Of a stretch of DNA of 24,661 nt, positions 1-6,427 are shown in pieces; within the stretch, counting starts at the first letter, position 1, and every line of letters starts with the position of its first letter. The position numbers and the translations under genes were made by a program. The DNA is taken from assembly GCA_900770515.1 (NCBI GenBank), contig CAAHDP010000277.1, positions 1-24,661 on the forward strand, given 5' to 3'. Below the pieces are notes generated by a model that was not told the DNA's origin, did not search any database, and saw only the letters and a list, made by a program, of their open reading frames with translations. The stretch is from an uncultured Prevotella sp. Lineage in GTDB: Bacteria > Bacteroidota > Bacteroidia > Bacteroidales > Bacteroidaceae.

Positions 1-113
1 ATGATCAAAGAACTCCATTAGAAAAGGAGTCTACCGGTTTTACAACGGTTTTCCCAATACCACAAAGATGTCTGGATTTAAACAAGAAATTAAAACAGAA
101 TCCAAGTTATTGA
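1..113 (+). CDS. C-terminal end of a SusD/RagB-family lipoprotein (partial)
   Basis: The frame starting at base 3 is open from the window edge to TGA at 111-113, giving 36 residues. The tail reads FPIPQRCLDLNKKLKQNPSY, which matches the usual SusD/RagB ending (a PIPQ motif, then D-x-N, then QNP-G/S-Y). SusD proteins are outer-membrane lipoproteins that cap a SusC TonB-dependent transporter and bind its substrate. The body of the gene and any SusC partner would lie left of the window. The call rests only on the short C-terminal motif, but that motif is quite distinctive. Confidence 0.7.
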   Translation, partial: DQRTPLEKESTGFTTVFPIPQRCLDLNKKLKQNPSY

Positions 114-196
114 TAGAGTGTCTACCTTTTTAGTTTATAAAGTAAAAAAGTGTCTACTGAAATCAGGAAAAGTCAGATGGATGTTGTAAAGCTTTT

Positions 197-282
197 GCCC
201 TTACAGGGCGCATGGCTGCTTGCTGTATACCCAGGGCGCTGCCCTGGGCTAGGAGCTTCTGCCCTTTCAGGGCGTGTGGGGC
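197..282. repeat. GCCCT-N3-AGGGC hairpin cluster (REP-like family 2, copy 1)
   Basis: Three small hairpins lie in a row: 197-209 (GCCCT, loop TAC, AGGGC), 230-248 (an 8-bp stem CCCAGGGC/GCCCTGGG with loop GCT) and 261-273 (GCCCT, loop TTC, AGGGC). Bases 226-282 recur in reverse complement at 5011-5067 with about two differences in 57. Short, GC-rich, imperfectly palindromic intergenic sequences of this kind are typical REP elements. No REP-associated tyrosine transposase is present in the window. Confidence 0.7.
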
Positions 283-328
283 CATCCTTCGGTATCCCTG
301 ATACAACAAATAGTTCTGTTATTCCGTT

Positions 329-412
329 AGGCGTTCCGCCGGATTTGGAATCCGGCGTTAAAAAATGTCCTAACCTATTTAGGCTCTGCGGATTTGCAAT
401 CCGCAGCAAAGG
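329..412 (+). repeat. Two-hairpin REP-like unit (family 1, copy 1)
   Basis: The unit holds hairpin 338-356 (GCCGGATT, loop TGG, AATCCGGC), a 29-nt spacer containing AAAAAATGTCCTAACCTAT, and hairpin 386-406 (CTGCGGATT, loop TGC, AATCCGCAG). Both hairpins share the core GGATT-N3-AATCC but have different outer arms. A close copy lies at 3308-3394 with the same spacer length, and an inverted, more diverged copy follows immediately at 425-508. Confidence 0.75.
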
Positions 413-424
413 AGAATGCTTTCC

Positions 425-508
425 CTTTTGTTGGGGGATTACAAATCCCCCGGTTTTAATAGGTCGAACCTTTTTTACGGCGGATTTCAAATCCGCCGGG
501 ACGCCTGA
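425..508 (-). repeat. Two-hairpin REP-like unit (family 1, copy 2, inverted)
   Basis: Read on the reverse strand, this repeats the order of the preceding unit. Hairpin 478-498 (CGGCGGATT, loop TCA, AATCCGCCG on the plus strand) is followed, leftward, by a 26-nt spacer and hairpin 433-451 (GGGGGATT, loop ACA, AATCCCCC). Together with copy 1 it makes a pair of oppositely oriented units, the arrangement known as a BIME in enterobacteria. The outer stem bases differ from copy 1 on both sides of each hairpin, so pairing is kept. Confidence 0.7.
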
Positions 509-510
509 CG

Positions 511-553
511 GTCTATATACCACGATGAAGAGTGGCATATAGACCCTTTTTTC
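511..553 (+). terminator. Hairpin with T-run, probable terminator
   Basis: A 13-bp stem (511-523 with 532-544, one G-T pair) encloses an 8-nt loop and is followed by CC and six T's. It lies about 400 nt downstream of the SusD-like stop codon, so it may end that transcript after the repeat block, or it may simply be the outer edge of the repeat pair. Confidence 0.45.
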
Positions 554-696
554 TATTGCATGATGTCTTCTGGTAGAAGTATCTCGCATATCATCACGAA
601 GCAGATCGCTGTACTGCCTCTGTAGAAGTATCGCTCAAGAAGTAAATAGCCTTTCTATCTATTAATCTATTATATTCCATAATGCTATGCTTTATT

Positions 697-733
697 ATTA
701 TCGTTCACAAAGATAATCTTTCTGAACGATAAT
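697..733. repeat. Nested inverted repeat (cruciform-capable)
   Basis: An 11-nt arm at 697-707 (ATTATCGTTCA) is perfectly complementary to 723-733. The 15-nt interval contains its own palindrome (AAAGAT, A, ATCTTT). No adjacent gene is seen, so a role as an operator cannot be assigned. Confidence 0.5.
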
Positions 734-838
734 TCCAAATGTTTGAGCAACAATTAGTTGCTTCTTATTGTTATTTAACTATTAATCGGAATCATTAAGT
801 AGTATTTGCATGTTCTTTCCCTTGGTAAAGTGCGTGGA

Positions 839-868
839 CCCCCAAAACTTTTTCTCGACTTTTGGGGG
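839..868. repeat. C5A4/T4G5 hairpin
   Basis: CCCCCAAAA at 839-847 pairs perfectly with TTTTGGGGG at 860-868 around a 12-nt loop. There is no T-run after it on the plus strand, and no gene within several hundred bases, so it is recorded only as structure. Confidence 0.5.
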
Positions 869-986
869 ATTGTCAAGTATAGTCTTAAAAAAAAGAAGCA
901 TTTCAAAACTTGCCATCCAGATGGCGATGAGGCTGAAAATCTATACATTCATGATGGCTTGGGCTGCGATTTCGAGGTTGAATGGG

Positions 987-1096
987 CTACGAGTGTACGG
1001 TCGTAAACCTGCGAACGTACGGTTATATAGTGTATGCTCGTACAGTCGTAGCGCTACGACCGTACACTCGTAGGGTATTCAACCGTACACTCGTAG
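987..1096. repeat. CGTAC-rich nested inverted-repeat cluster
   Basis: A 19-nt word at 987-1005 (CTACGAGTGTACGGTCGTA) is perfectly complementary to 1055-1073. Inside, GTACAGTCGTAG and CTACGACCGTAC around 1040-1064 form a second near-perfect palindrome. A further partial copy, CCGTACACTCGTAG, lies at 1083-1096. The cluster has both inverted and direct copies of one CGTAC/CGTAG vocabulary and no protein-coding signal. Confidence 0.7.
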
Positions 1097-1310
1097 AAAA
1101 ATGAATGTTTTTTGAATTCTTTACTTTCTGCTAACTCGTTGATTTGCAGCGAGAAACGGAATTTCTTCATATTTCCTGTATTTCAGATAAAATATTTCCC
1201 GACGGAAAATACGGAAATTACAGCACGTTTTAGTTGCAAATTTATATATATTTTTTTCCTTTGACATTCTATTATTGTGTAAGGGCAGTTATGGTAAATA
1301 GAAATTAAAA

Positions 1311-1508
1311 ATTACGCACGGATTTTAAACGGAAACTCGACCTGACGGTCGTGGCGATCCCCCCTATAGCTGGAAAAAGTCTGCCATTACTGTGCCGCAA
1401 GCCAGCCTATATGGCGCTAGCCCAATGGCCGTAAGGCCAAATCCGTTTAAATTCCGTGCGTAATCCGTGAAGCAAGAATGTTCCGTTAACTCAGCGTAAT
1501 CCGATGAA
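1311..1508 (+). mobile_element. MITE-like non-autonomous element (copy 1, one long arm missing)
   Basis: Terminal inverted repeats of 23 nt at 1311-1333 and 1442-1464 match with one mismatch. The core between them includes GGCCGTAAGGCC. Homology with the second copy at 24273-24520, which is in opposite orientation, continues on the right to about 1508. The left outer arm seen in the second copy is absent here. No open frame or transposase is present. It is called MITE-like because it is short, repeated, non-coding and bounded by inverted repeats; target-site duplications were not identified. Confidence 0.65.
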
Positions 1509-1534
1509 GAAAAGAGATAAAGATGAAGAAAAGT

Positions 1535-1587
1535 TCCCTCAATGAGGGATGAATTTAAGCATTTTTATCCCTCATTGGGGGATTTTT
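1535..1587 (+). terminator. Long inverted repeat followed by T-run
   Basis: TCCCTCAATGAGGGAT at 1535-1550 pairs with 1567-1582 (one mismatch) across a 16-nt loop, and ATTTTTG follows. Each arm is itself a small palindrome (CCCTC-AAT-GAGGG). The form is that of a factor-independent terminator on the plus strand, but no gene precedes it within 1.4 kb, so it may belong to a mobile element. Confidence 0.4.
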
Positions 1588-1721
1588 GCACGTTATGCAA
1601 TCTCCGTATGTAACAAAATCTATCCCATTGCAGCGGCCCTTCCTATGTATTCAACACTATTAAAATATGATATTAATCTAAAAAAAATCCGTATTTTAGT
1701 CGATTTATGAAATATTTATCG

Positions 1722-1729
1722 TATTTTTG
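1722..1729 (+). promoter_or_regulatory. Putative TAnnTTTG promoter box for the AAA15 ATPase
   Basis: TATTTTTG matches the Bacteroidetes -7 consensus TAnnTTTG and lies 36 nt before the ATG at 1766. A weak -33 match (TTTTAG, near 1694-1699) lies about 22 nt upstream. ATTTTAG near 1693-1699 and CTAAAAT near 1750-1756 are complementary and flank the box, so repressor binding is possible. Confidence 0.45.
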
Positions 1730-1765
1730 TAGGAAAATTACGAATTTGGCTAAAATATTCAGAAT

Positions 1766-3049
1766 ATGATAAGAAGTTTTTGGGTAAAGAATTACTTGTC
1801 GATAGGTGACAAACAGGAGCTGAACTTTGTTGCAAAGGGTTCTGTTTCCGAACTTGTAGCGGAGATGCCTGATGGTACATGTCTCTATAAATTAGGTGTA
1901 TTATATGGCTCAAATGCTTCAGGTAAATCCAACATGCTATGGGCACTGGATGAAGTTTTCCATCTTTTGGCCTATCCAAAGGGAAACGCTAATATGAAGA
2001 TTACAAGATGCATTCCTTTTGAGTTGACAAAGAGTGAACCAACAGAAATGTTCGTCTCCTTTTATGCAGAGGAAATTCGTTATGACTATCAGGTGCGGTT
2101 TGATGTCAACCAGATTCTCCATGAAGAGCTTAATTACTACCCAAAAGGCTCCAAGGCTCTTTTTTACGAACGTACCTACAAGGGAGAAAATCTACAGGCA
2201 GAAATCAAATTTGGTGCAAGTCTTCGCTTGCTACAAAAGACCCAAGATAGTATTCGTGAGAATACGCTCAATAATCATAGTGTCCTGTCGGTTTGCCTTA
2301 AAAACACCTTTAAGGAAGATATAGAGCCATTAGCAAAGCTTCATTCATACATCATGACTCATTACCATAATGTGGATGGTGATACAGAAAGCAAAGGTAT
2401 TGTTGAGATTCTAAAGGCTGCGTATGATGACAAAAACAAGCATCAGTTTTTCTGTCAGATGCTGAAAAAGGCAGATTTGAATATCACAGATTTTCGCCCT
2501 GTATTGGAAGACCGTTCGCTATCTCAGGATTTCCGTGAGCATATTCAGAAGGAATCTATTCCGACATCTGTCAAGAACGAGCTGTTGCGTCCAACGGTTG
2601 AATCGGTAGTCTTTGAAAATCATTCCAAGAAAGGAACTTTTGACGTTTCTCTCAAATTGCAATCCAAGGGAACGCTTAAGTTCATCCGTATTTTGGATAC
2701 GCTATACGATTTGATAAGTGGCAACCACATCTATTACTTGGATGAGTTGGGAGAAGATTTGCATTATGATTTGCTGTTCTATTATCTCAACATCTTCCTG
2801 TTTAATTCGGACCAGTCGCAACTATTGATTACAAGTCAAGAGACCACCTTGCTGTCGCAAGACATGATTAATGACAATCGCGGCGTGGTATGGTTCGTAG
2901 AGAAAAACAAGGAGACAGCTTCGTCAGAGTATAGTCGTGGTGATTCTTATGGCTTGCACAAGAATCTCTCTCTCTACAATTCGTATCGAATTGGCAGATT
3001 AGGAGCAAAGCCTGAATTAGGTTCTATATTTGTAGATTTGGAGGACTAA
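1766..3049 (+). CDS. AAA15/RloA-type ATP-binding protein
   Basis: The 427-residue product is a SMC/ABC-like ATPase of the AAA15 type, as found in RloA- and OLD-related defence proteins. Walker A GSNASGKS is at residues 48-55, an ABC-signature-like QSKGTLKFI is near 299-307, and Walker B with catalytic acid YYLDELGEDLH begins at 323 (D326, E327). The following TSQETTLLSQD is the switch region typical of these proteins. The N-terminus (FWVKNYLSIGDKQELNF) is the usual first strand of the fold, which supports the ATG at 1766. A small broken frame starts 3 nt after the stop, the spacing of a two-gene operon. Many AAA15 ATPases pair with a RloB-type effector and act against phage or tRNA; here that role is inferred from family only. 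The gene is AT-rich compared with the right half of the window. Confidence 0.85.
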   Translation: MIRSFWVKNYLSIGDKQELNFVAKGSVSELVAEMPDGTCLYKLGVLYGSNASGKSNMLWALDEVFHLLAYPKGNANMKITRCIPFELTKSEPTEMFVSFYAEEIRYDYQVRFDVNQILHEELNYYPKGSKALFYERTYKGENLQAEIKFGASLRLLQKTQDSIRENTLNNHSVLSVCLKNTFKEDIEPLAKLHSYIMTHYHNVDGDTESKGIVEILKAAYDDKNKHQFFCQMLKKADLNITDFRPVLEDRSLSQDFREHIQKESIPTSVKNELLRPTVESVVFENHSKKGTFDVSLKLQSKGTLKFIRILDTLYDLISGNHIYYLDELGEDLHYDLLFYYLNIFLFNSDQSQLLITSQETTLLSQDMINDNRGVVWFVEKNKETASSEYSRGDSYGLHKNLSLYNSYRIGRLGAKPELGSIFVDLED

Positions 3050-3052
3050 GTT

Positions 3053-3279
3053 ATGGGCAAGCAAAGGAAATACAATACTGATATGATTATCGCAAGAAGA
3101 TAGACTTCTTTATCAAATGCAGAGGTCTCCATTCTTACTTTGAGAAGAAAGGTGGTAGTTTGTCTGTCGCTATTGATAATTCCAACCGTTCGATTTTGGA
3201 AAAAAGTGCAGGCAATAGAGATTATACTTTCTCAGAATTGGGCCGCATGATAGAAGAACTCAGAAAGCTAAGTCAATGA
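3053..3279 (+). pseudogene. Frameshifted small partner gene of the AAA15 ATPase (possible RloB remnant)
   Basis: ATG at 3053, 3 nt after the ATPase stop, opens MGKQRKYNTD and then stops at TAG after 16 codons. A second frame, open from 3082 to TGA at 3277-3279, continues naturally (YDYRKKIDFFIKCRGLHSYF). Restoring one T in GATATGATTAT (to GATTATGATTAT) joins both into about 75 residues. The product ends FSELGRMIEELRKLSQ, which loosely recalls the C-terminal helix of RloB proteins. RloB is about 200 residues and its TOPRIM-like core is not visible, so this could be an internally deleted RloB or a different small partner. The frameshift could be a real mutation or an assembly error. Confidence 0.4.
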
Positions 3280-3307
3280 TGTTAGCATTTCCTCCCTATG
3301 TATCCCG

Positions 3308-3394
3308 CCAGGCGTCCTGCCGGATTTGAAATCCGGCATCAAAAAATGTCCTAACCTATTGATGCTCTGCGGATTTGAAATCCGCAGCAAAGGA
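3308..3394 (+). repeat. Two-hairpin REP-like unit (family 1, copy 3)
   Basis: Hairpins 3319-3337 (GCCGGATT, TGA, AATCCGGC) and 3367-3387 (CTGCGGATT, TGA, AATCCGCAG) are separated by a 29-nt spacer containing AAAAAATGTCCTAACCTAT, exactly as in the unit at 329-412. Stems match that copy while the three-base loops differ. It sits between the ATPase operon and the first lipoprotein gene and may help end transcription. Confidence 0.75.
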
Positions 3395-3437
3395 TATGGC
3401 GCACATTATTATTACAATAGCGAAGAATATGATTATT

Positions 3438-3465
3438 TATCCACAAAATTATGGAAATGTGGATA
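3438..3465 (+). promoter_or_regulatory. Short hairpin upstream of lipoprotein gene 1
   Basis: TATCCACA (3438-3445) is complementary to TGTGGATA (3458-3465), 28 nt before the ATG at 3494. No T-run follows. It might be an operator or a 5' leader hairpin; nothing comparable precedes the second lipoprotein gene. Confidence 0.3.
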
Positions 3466-3493
3466 TAGATAGTTAATATAAAACGAAAAGACA

Positions 3494-4198
3494 ATGAAAA
3501 AGTTTGCAATTATCAGTTGTGTATTAATGCTTATCATTAATTGTTGTACACAAAAAAAAGAAAAATCAGAAATAGTCGTAGAGACATCCTATAATCAATA
3601 CAACATATTCTATGTACAAAAACAGGATGTTCCTACATCTATTTACTTTCCCTTTTCATATGAAAAGGAAAAGTCACTAACCATTTGTGTTGTGACAAAA
3701 GACATGTTTGACTATTTGAGAGGAAAGACCATAGTTAGTCGAAACAGCAAAGACGAAGAAATAAAAATCCCCCTTGGAGAAGAAACTTTGCAACAATTTG
3801 ATTTGTGTCTGAAGCATGCTTCGAACTTGTATCCAATAAGAAATCTAAATTATATTTATGGCAATACACTTATGTTTGGAACCCATGCTCTATTGGACGC
3901 AAACAAAACAAAATATTCTTCGTTTGCAAGATATGAAGACTATTGCCATGCAGTAGATCATGCTTTAACAAAAACTCCACTTTACGAGAAAATGAATAAA
4001 TTATTATTTAAATACGGATTAGGCATAGATACTATTCAGGCTGAAAATAGAGATGGACGCAAATATCTTATTCTGCCTAAAAAGGCGATAATAAAAAGTT
4101 GCCATATTGATAAACATACATTCATACCAGATAGTGTATTGCTTACTCCTATAACGATAAAGATAAAGAAACGAAAAGAAGGCTCTTTTAAAGACTGA
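3494..4198 (+). CDS. Lipoprotein of unknown function, tandem paralogue 1
   Basis: The 234-residue product starts with a lipoprotein signal peptide: basic MKK, a hydrophobic stretch, then IINCC, with C17 or C18 the likely lipidated residue, followed by the charged QKKEK. I do not recognise the family. It is paralogous along its whole length to the next gene, sharing blocks such as EETLxQxDLCLKHAxNLYPI, DYCHAVDH, YEKMNKLLxKYGL and TFIPDSVLxTPITI. Conserved Cys and His in LCLKHA and YCHAVDH stand out. There is no Lys-Asp-Ser-Ser-type outer-surface export signal directly after the cysteine, so an inner-leaflet periplasmic location is possible. The gene is strongly AT-rich, in keeping with acquired DNA. 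Confidence 0.8.
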   Translation: MKKFAIISCVLMLIINCCTQKKEKSEIVVETSYNQYNIFYVQKQDVPTSIYFPFSYEKEKSLTICVVTKDMFDYLRGKTIVSRNSKDEEIKIPLGEETLQQFDLCLKHASNLYPIRNLNYIYGNTLMFGTHALLDANKTKYSSFARYEDYCHAVDHALTKTPLYEKMNKLLFKYGLGIDTIQAENRDGRKYLILPKKAIIKSCHIDKHTFIPDSVLLTPITIKIKKRKEGSFKD

Positions 4199-4228
4199 AG
4201 ATCTGTAAAAGAAAAACTCTGTGTGGTA

Positions 4229-4266
4229 GTAACTAGTCGGCACCCGTAGGGGTGCTGACTGGTTAC
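4229..4266 (+). promoter_or_regulatory. 17-bp hairpin between the two lipoprotein genes
   Basis: Bases 4229-4245 pair with 4250-4266 over 17 bp, with two G-T pairs, around the loop GTAG. The stem starts GTAACTAGTC and ends GACTGGTTAC. No T-run follows, and the second gene starts 23 nt later, so it may attenuate, protect or process the two-gene transcript rather than end it. Confidence 0.45.
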
Positions 4267-4289
4267 GTAAATGATTAAACAAGAAGACA

Positions 4290-4967
4290 ATGAAAAAGTT
4301 TGCAATTATCAGTTGTGTATTAATGCTTATCATTAATTGTTGTACACAAAAAAAAGAAAAAGCAGAAATTGTCGTAGAAAAATACTATGACGAAGCCTAT
4401 ATTTGTCATGTACAAAAACAGAATATTCCTACGTCTATTTACTTTTCCTTTTCGTACGAGAGGAAAAACACTCTATGTATTGGTATCTTGTCAAGAGATG
4501 AATTTGAATATTGGACAAGAAAAAAAAGAGTCTTTAGAAACGTAAAAATCCCCCATGGAGAAGAAACTTTGCATCAATTAGATTTGTGTCTAAAGCATGC
4601 GGCAAATTTATATCCAATAAAAAATATAAAATACATTTTTGGTGATACTTTCGTGTTTGCTGATTACGCTCTATTGGATGCAAAAAAAATAGACTACCAT
4701 TCATTTGATTATTATGTTGACTATTGCCATGCTGTAGATCATACCTTATGTAATACTCTCCTTTATGAGAAAATGAACAAATTGTTGTATAAATATGGTT
4801 TGACTATAGATACTATTAAGGCAGAAAATGAAGGTCGTAAATATTATGTTGCTTCAAGAAAAGAAATAAAAGATAAATGCAATATAAACAAGGCCACATT
4901 TATACCAGATAGTGTATTGGTTACTCCAATAACTATATACATAAAACAACGAGAAGGCATGCTATGA
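4290..4967 (+). CDS. Lipoprotein of unknown function, tandem paralogue 2
   Basis: The 225-residue product is a paralogue of the preceding gene. Its first 24 residues, including the IINCC lipobox region, are the same in protein and in all 72 nucleotides, whereas the mature parts differ at many positions. Shared blocks include EETLHQLDLCLKHAANLYPI, YCHAVDHTL, LLYEKMNKLLYKYGL and TFIPDSVLVTPITI. It is 9 residues shorter, mainly around residues 73-90 and at the C-terminus. Downstream is a REP-like hairpin and then the convergent ATPase gene. No function can be assigned; tandem, fast-diverging lipoproteins in an accessory region fit surface or immunity roles, but that is speculation. Confidence 0.8.
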   Translation: MKKFAIISCVLMLIINCCTQKKEKAEIVVEKYYDEAYICHVQKQNIPTSIYFSFSYERKNTLCIGILSRDEFEYWTRKKRVFRNVKIPHGEETLHQLDLCLKHAANLYPIKNIKYIFGDTFVFADYALLDAKKIDYHSFDYYVDYCHAVDHTLCNTLLYEKMNKLLYKYGLTIDTIKAENEGRKYYVASRKEIKDKCNINKATFIPDSVLVTPITIYIKQREGML

Positions 4968-5010
4968 GCAACTAGTTTTGTTTATACATTATTGAACTTT
5001 CGCAAGTTTT

Positions 5011-5067
5011 GCCCCACACGCCCTGAAAGGGAAGAAGCTCCTAGCCCAGGGCATCGCCCTGGGTATA
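5011..5067. repeat. GCCCT/AGGGC hairpin repeat (REP-like family 2, inverted copy)
   Basis: This 57-nt stretch is the reverse complement of 226-282 with about two differences. It contains the 8-bp hairpin 5045-5063 (CCCAGGGC, loop ATC, GCCCTGGG) and the smaller CCCT-GAA-AGGG near 5021-5031. It lies between the convergent ends of the second lipoprotein gene and the DUF4143 ATPase gene. Confidence 0.7.
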
Positions 5068-5119
5068 TGTGCTTAATGCCAGCAATATTGGTATGACCGT
5101 AAAGCCGTGTTGCAGCTCA

Positions 5120-6367
5120 TTAAAACTTATATATAGGCAAAACCTTGACCTTATATCCATTTTTCTCAATTACTCTTTCCTCATTCATCGTGACAATGAT
5201 CAGATTGGAGCATTTGAGTTCTCCCGCACATTCTATGATGCTATCTATCTCTCGCTTGAGCGTTCGTTCGGAAGATAGGTCATAACATACTTGTATCAGA
5301 CTTTCTACATGAGCACCATGCCTTGTAACAAAATCTGTCTCCTTGTCATTACGGGAGCGATAATAGAAAAGAGAGGTTTCCGTATGATACCCCCTGCGAA
5401 CCAACTCGATAAAGACCTGGTTTTCCAGTAACCTGCCCAAGTTCTCACTCACACTAAAAGCCTTGGCTTCTACAAAACCATTGTCAACCACATATACTTT
5501 CTGTGGAGCCTTCTTCATCATTTTCAACTTGTTGTTGTAACGTGGCAGATAATACAAGAGATAGGGTTCTCTTAAATATCCCATAAACTTCTTGGTGGTT
5601 GCTACGCTTGAAAATCCCAGCGCTTCTGCCAGTTCGTTGGCACTGAAAGGATTGCAGAAGTTGGAAACCAGATACATGGCCAGGTTGTTCAAATCCTCCA
5701 CATTGCGTACTTTATGGCGCTTGGCAATGTCTTTCCAAATGATGGAATCAAAGAGTGTAGAGAGATAGTTTTGGGTCAGGCTTCTTGCTGCTACAGTCTC
5801 TGGATAACCACCATGGTGCAGATAGTCTGCTATAAGCGAGAGGTCTGATGAGCTATCTTTCATCTCTGATACTTCCGAAAGATTTCTGTGGTTCCAGATA
5901 AAGAATTCTGAAAGACTGAAAGGCAGCATCTCTATCTGGATATATCTGCCTGTGAGTAATGTTGCCATTTCGCTACTCAGCAGTTTGGCGTTGCTTCCCG
6001 TAATGACCATATTGATTCCCATGCGGTAAAGCTTGGAGACCCACAAATCCCAACCATCCAGATTTTGAATCTCATCAAGCAGAAGATACTCGAAGTCGGG
6101 ATAAACGGCACGCAGTGTTTCCCAAACCAAGTCATCATCCCATGCACTTAGGAGTTTGCCGTCATCAAAATTCAGATAGGCAAAGTTCCTGCCTTTCAGC
6201 ATCAGCAAAGCCTCTGTCGATTTGCCTGTTCTTCTAGGACCCGTTATCAACTTGATTTGCGTGCTTGCCAACAGTTCATCCACATCATATTGGGTATGAC
6301 GTGTAAGGTAAGGACGGGAAAGCAGGATATCCCGTTCCTTTTTCTGGTTATTGATAATTGTTCTCAT
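5120..6367 (-). CDS. AAA_14/DUF4143-type ATP-binding protein
   Basis: The 415-residue product has the two-part build of the AAA_14 plus DUF4143 family, which is common in Bacteroidetes and often variable between strains. The AAA part has Walker A GPRRTGKST (43-51), Walker B LLLDEIQ (95-101) and sensor-1 VITGSNAKLLSSE (121-133). The C-terminal part, from about residue 205, has a winged-helix-like stretch (NELAEALGFSSVATTKKFMGYL) and then a nuclease-like core: LLENQVFIELVRRG near 313-326, KETDFV at 342-347 and LIQVCYDL at 357-364. In intact PD-(D/E)XK-type sites the last strand usually reads E-V-K; here it is Q-V-C, so nuclease activity may be lost. The cellular role of the family is not established. 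The ATG at 6367 lies 31 nt from a TAnnTTTG box. Confidence 0.85.
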   Translation of the reverse strand: MRTIINNQKKERDILLSRPYLTRHTQYDVDELLASTQIKLITGPRRTGKSTEALLMLKGRNFAYLNFDDGKLLSAWDDDLVWETLRAVYPDFEYLLLDEIQNLDGWDLWVSKLYRMGINMVITGSNAKLLSSEMATLLTGRYIQIEMLPFSLSEFFIWNHRNLSEVSEMKDSSSDLSLIADYLHHGGYPETVAARSLTQNYLSTLFDSIIWKDIAKRHKVRNVEDLNNLAMYLVSNFCNPFSANELAEALGFSSVATTKKFMGYLREPYLLYYLPRYNNKLKMMKKAPQKVYVVDNGFVEAKAFSVSENLGRLLENQVFIELVRRGYHTETSLFYYRSRNDKETDFVTRHGAHVESLIQVCYDLSSERTLKREIDSIIECAGELKCSNLIIVTMNEERVIEKNGYKVKVLPIYKF

Positions 6368-6397
6368 TTCTCTTCAGATGAATTGATTAAACCATGG

Positions 6398-6405
6398 CAA
6401 AGATA
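6398..6405 (-). promoter_or_regulatory. Putative TAnnTTTG promoter box for the DUF4143 ATPase
   Basis: On the reverse strand the sequence reads TATCTTTG, a full match to the Bacteroidetes -7 box, 31 nt upstream of the ATG. The expected -33 region abuts the inverted repeats at 6428-6497, so a protein bound there would compete with RNA polymerase. Confidence 0.5.
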
Positions 6406-6427
6406 CAAAAAATATTCAATATATCAT

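Larger units (their letters stand above)
114..1765. other. 1.65-kb gene-free stretch filled with structured repeats
   Basis: No convincing gene is seen here. Open frames at 150-589 and 806-1073 simply run through hairpin repeats and lack any family resemblance. The stretch holds, in order, a GCCCT/AGGGC hairpin cluster (197-282), an inverted pair of two-hairpin REP-like units (329-508), a terminator-like hairpin (511-553), a cruciform-forming sequence (697-733), a C5A4/T4G5 hairpin (839-868), a CGTAC-rich inverted-repeat cluster (987-1096), a MITE-like element (1311-1508) and a long hairpin followed by T's (1535-1587). The composition suggests a landing zone for small non-autonomous elements. 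Confidence 0.7.

Noticed and set aside
118..157. Direct repeat AGTGTCTAC, 32 nt apart, just after the SusD-like stop
   Set aside because: Considered as an insertion-site or attachment-site duplication, but only nine bases are shared and nothing mobile lies between the copies.
150..589. Open frames of 130 aa (+) and 138 aa (-) over the same DNA
   Set aside because: Both run through REP-like hairpins, overlap almost fully on opposite strands, and show no domain or signal; the repeats explain the sequence.
806..1073. Open frames of 66 and 87 aa on the plus strand
   Set aside because: They cross a C5A4 hairpin and the CGTAC repeat cluster, overlap in two frames, and have no family resemblance.
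329..3394. CRISPR array made from the GGATT-N3-AATCC repeats
   Set aside because: Repeats are hairpin pairs in both orientations with conserved spacers, not regularly spaced direct repeats with unique spacers, and no cas genes are present.
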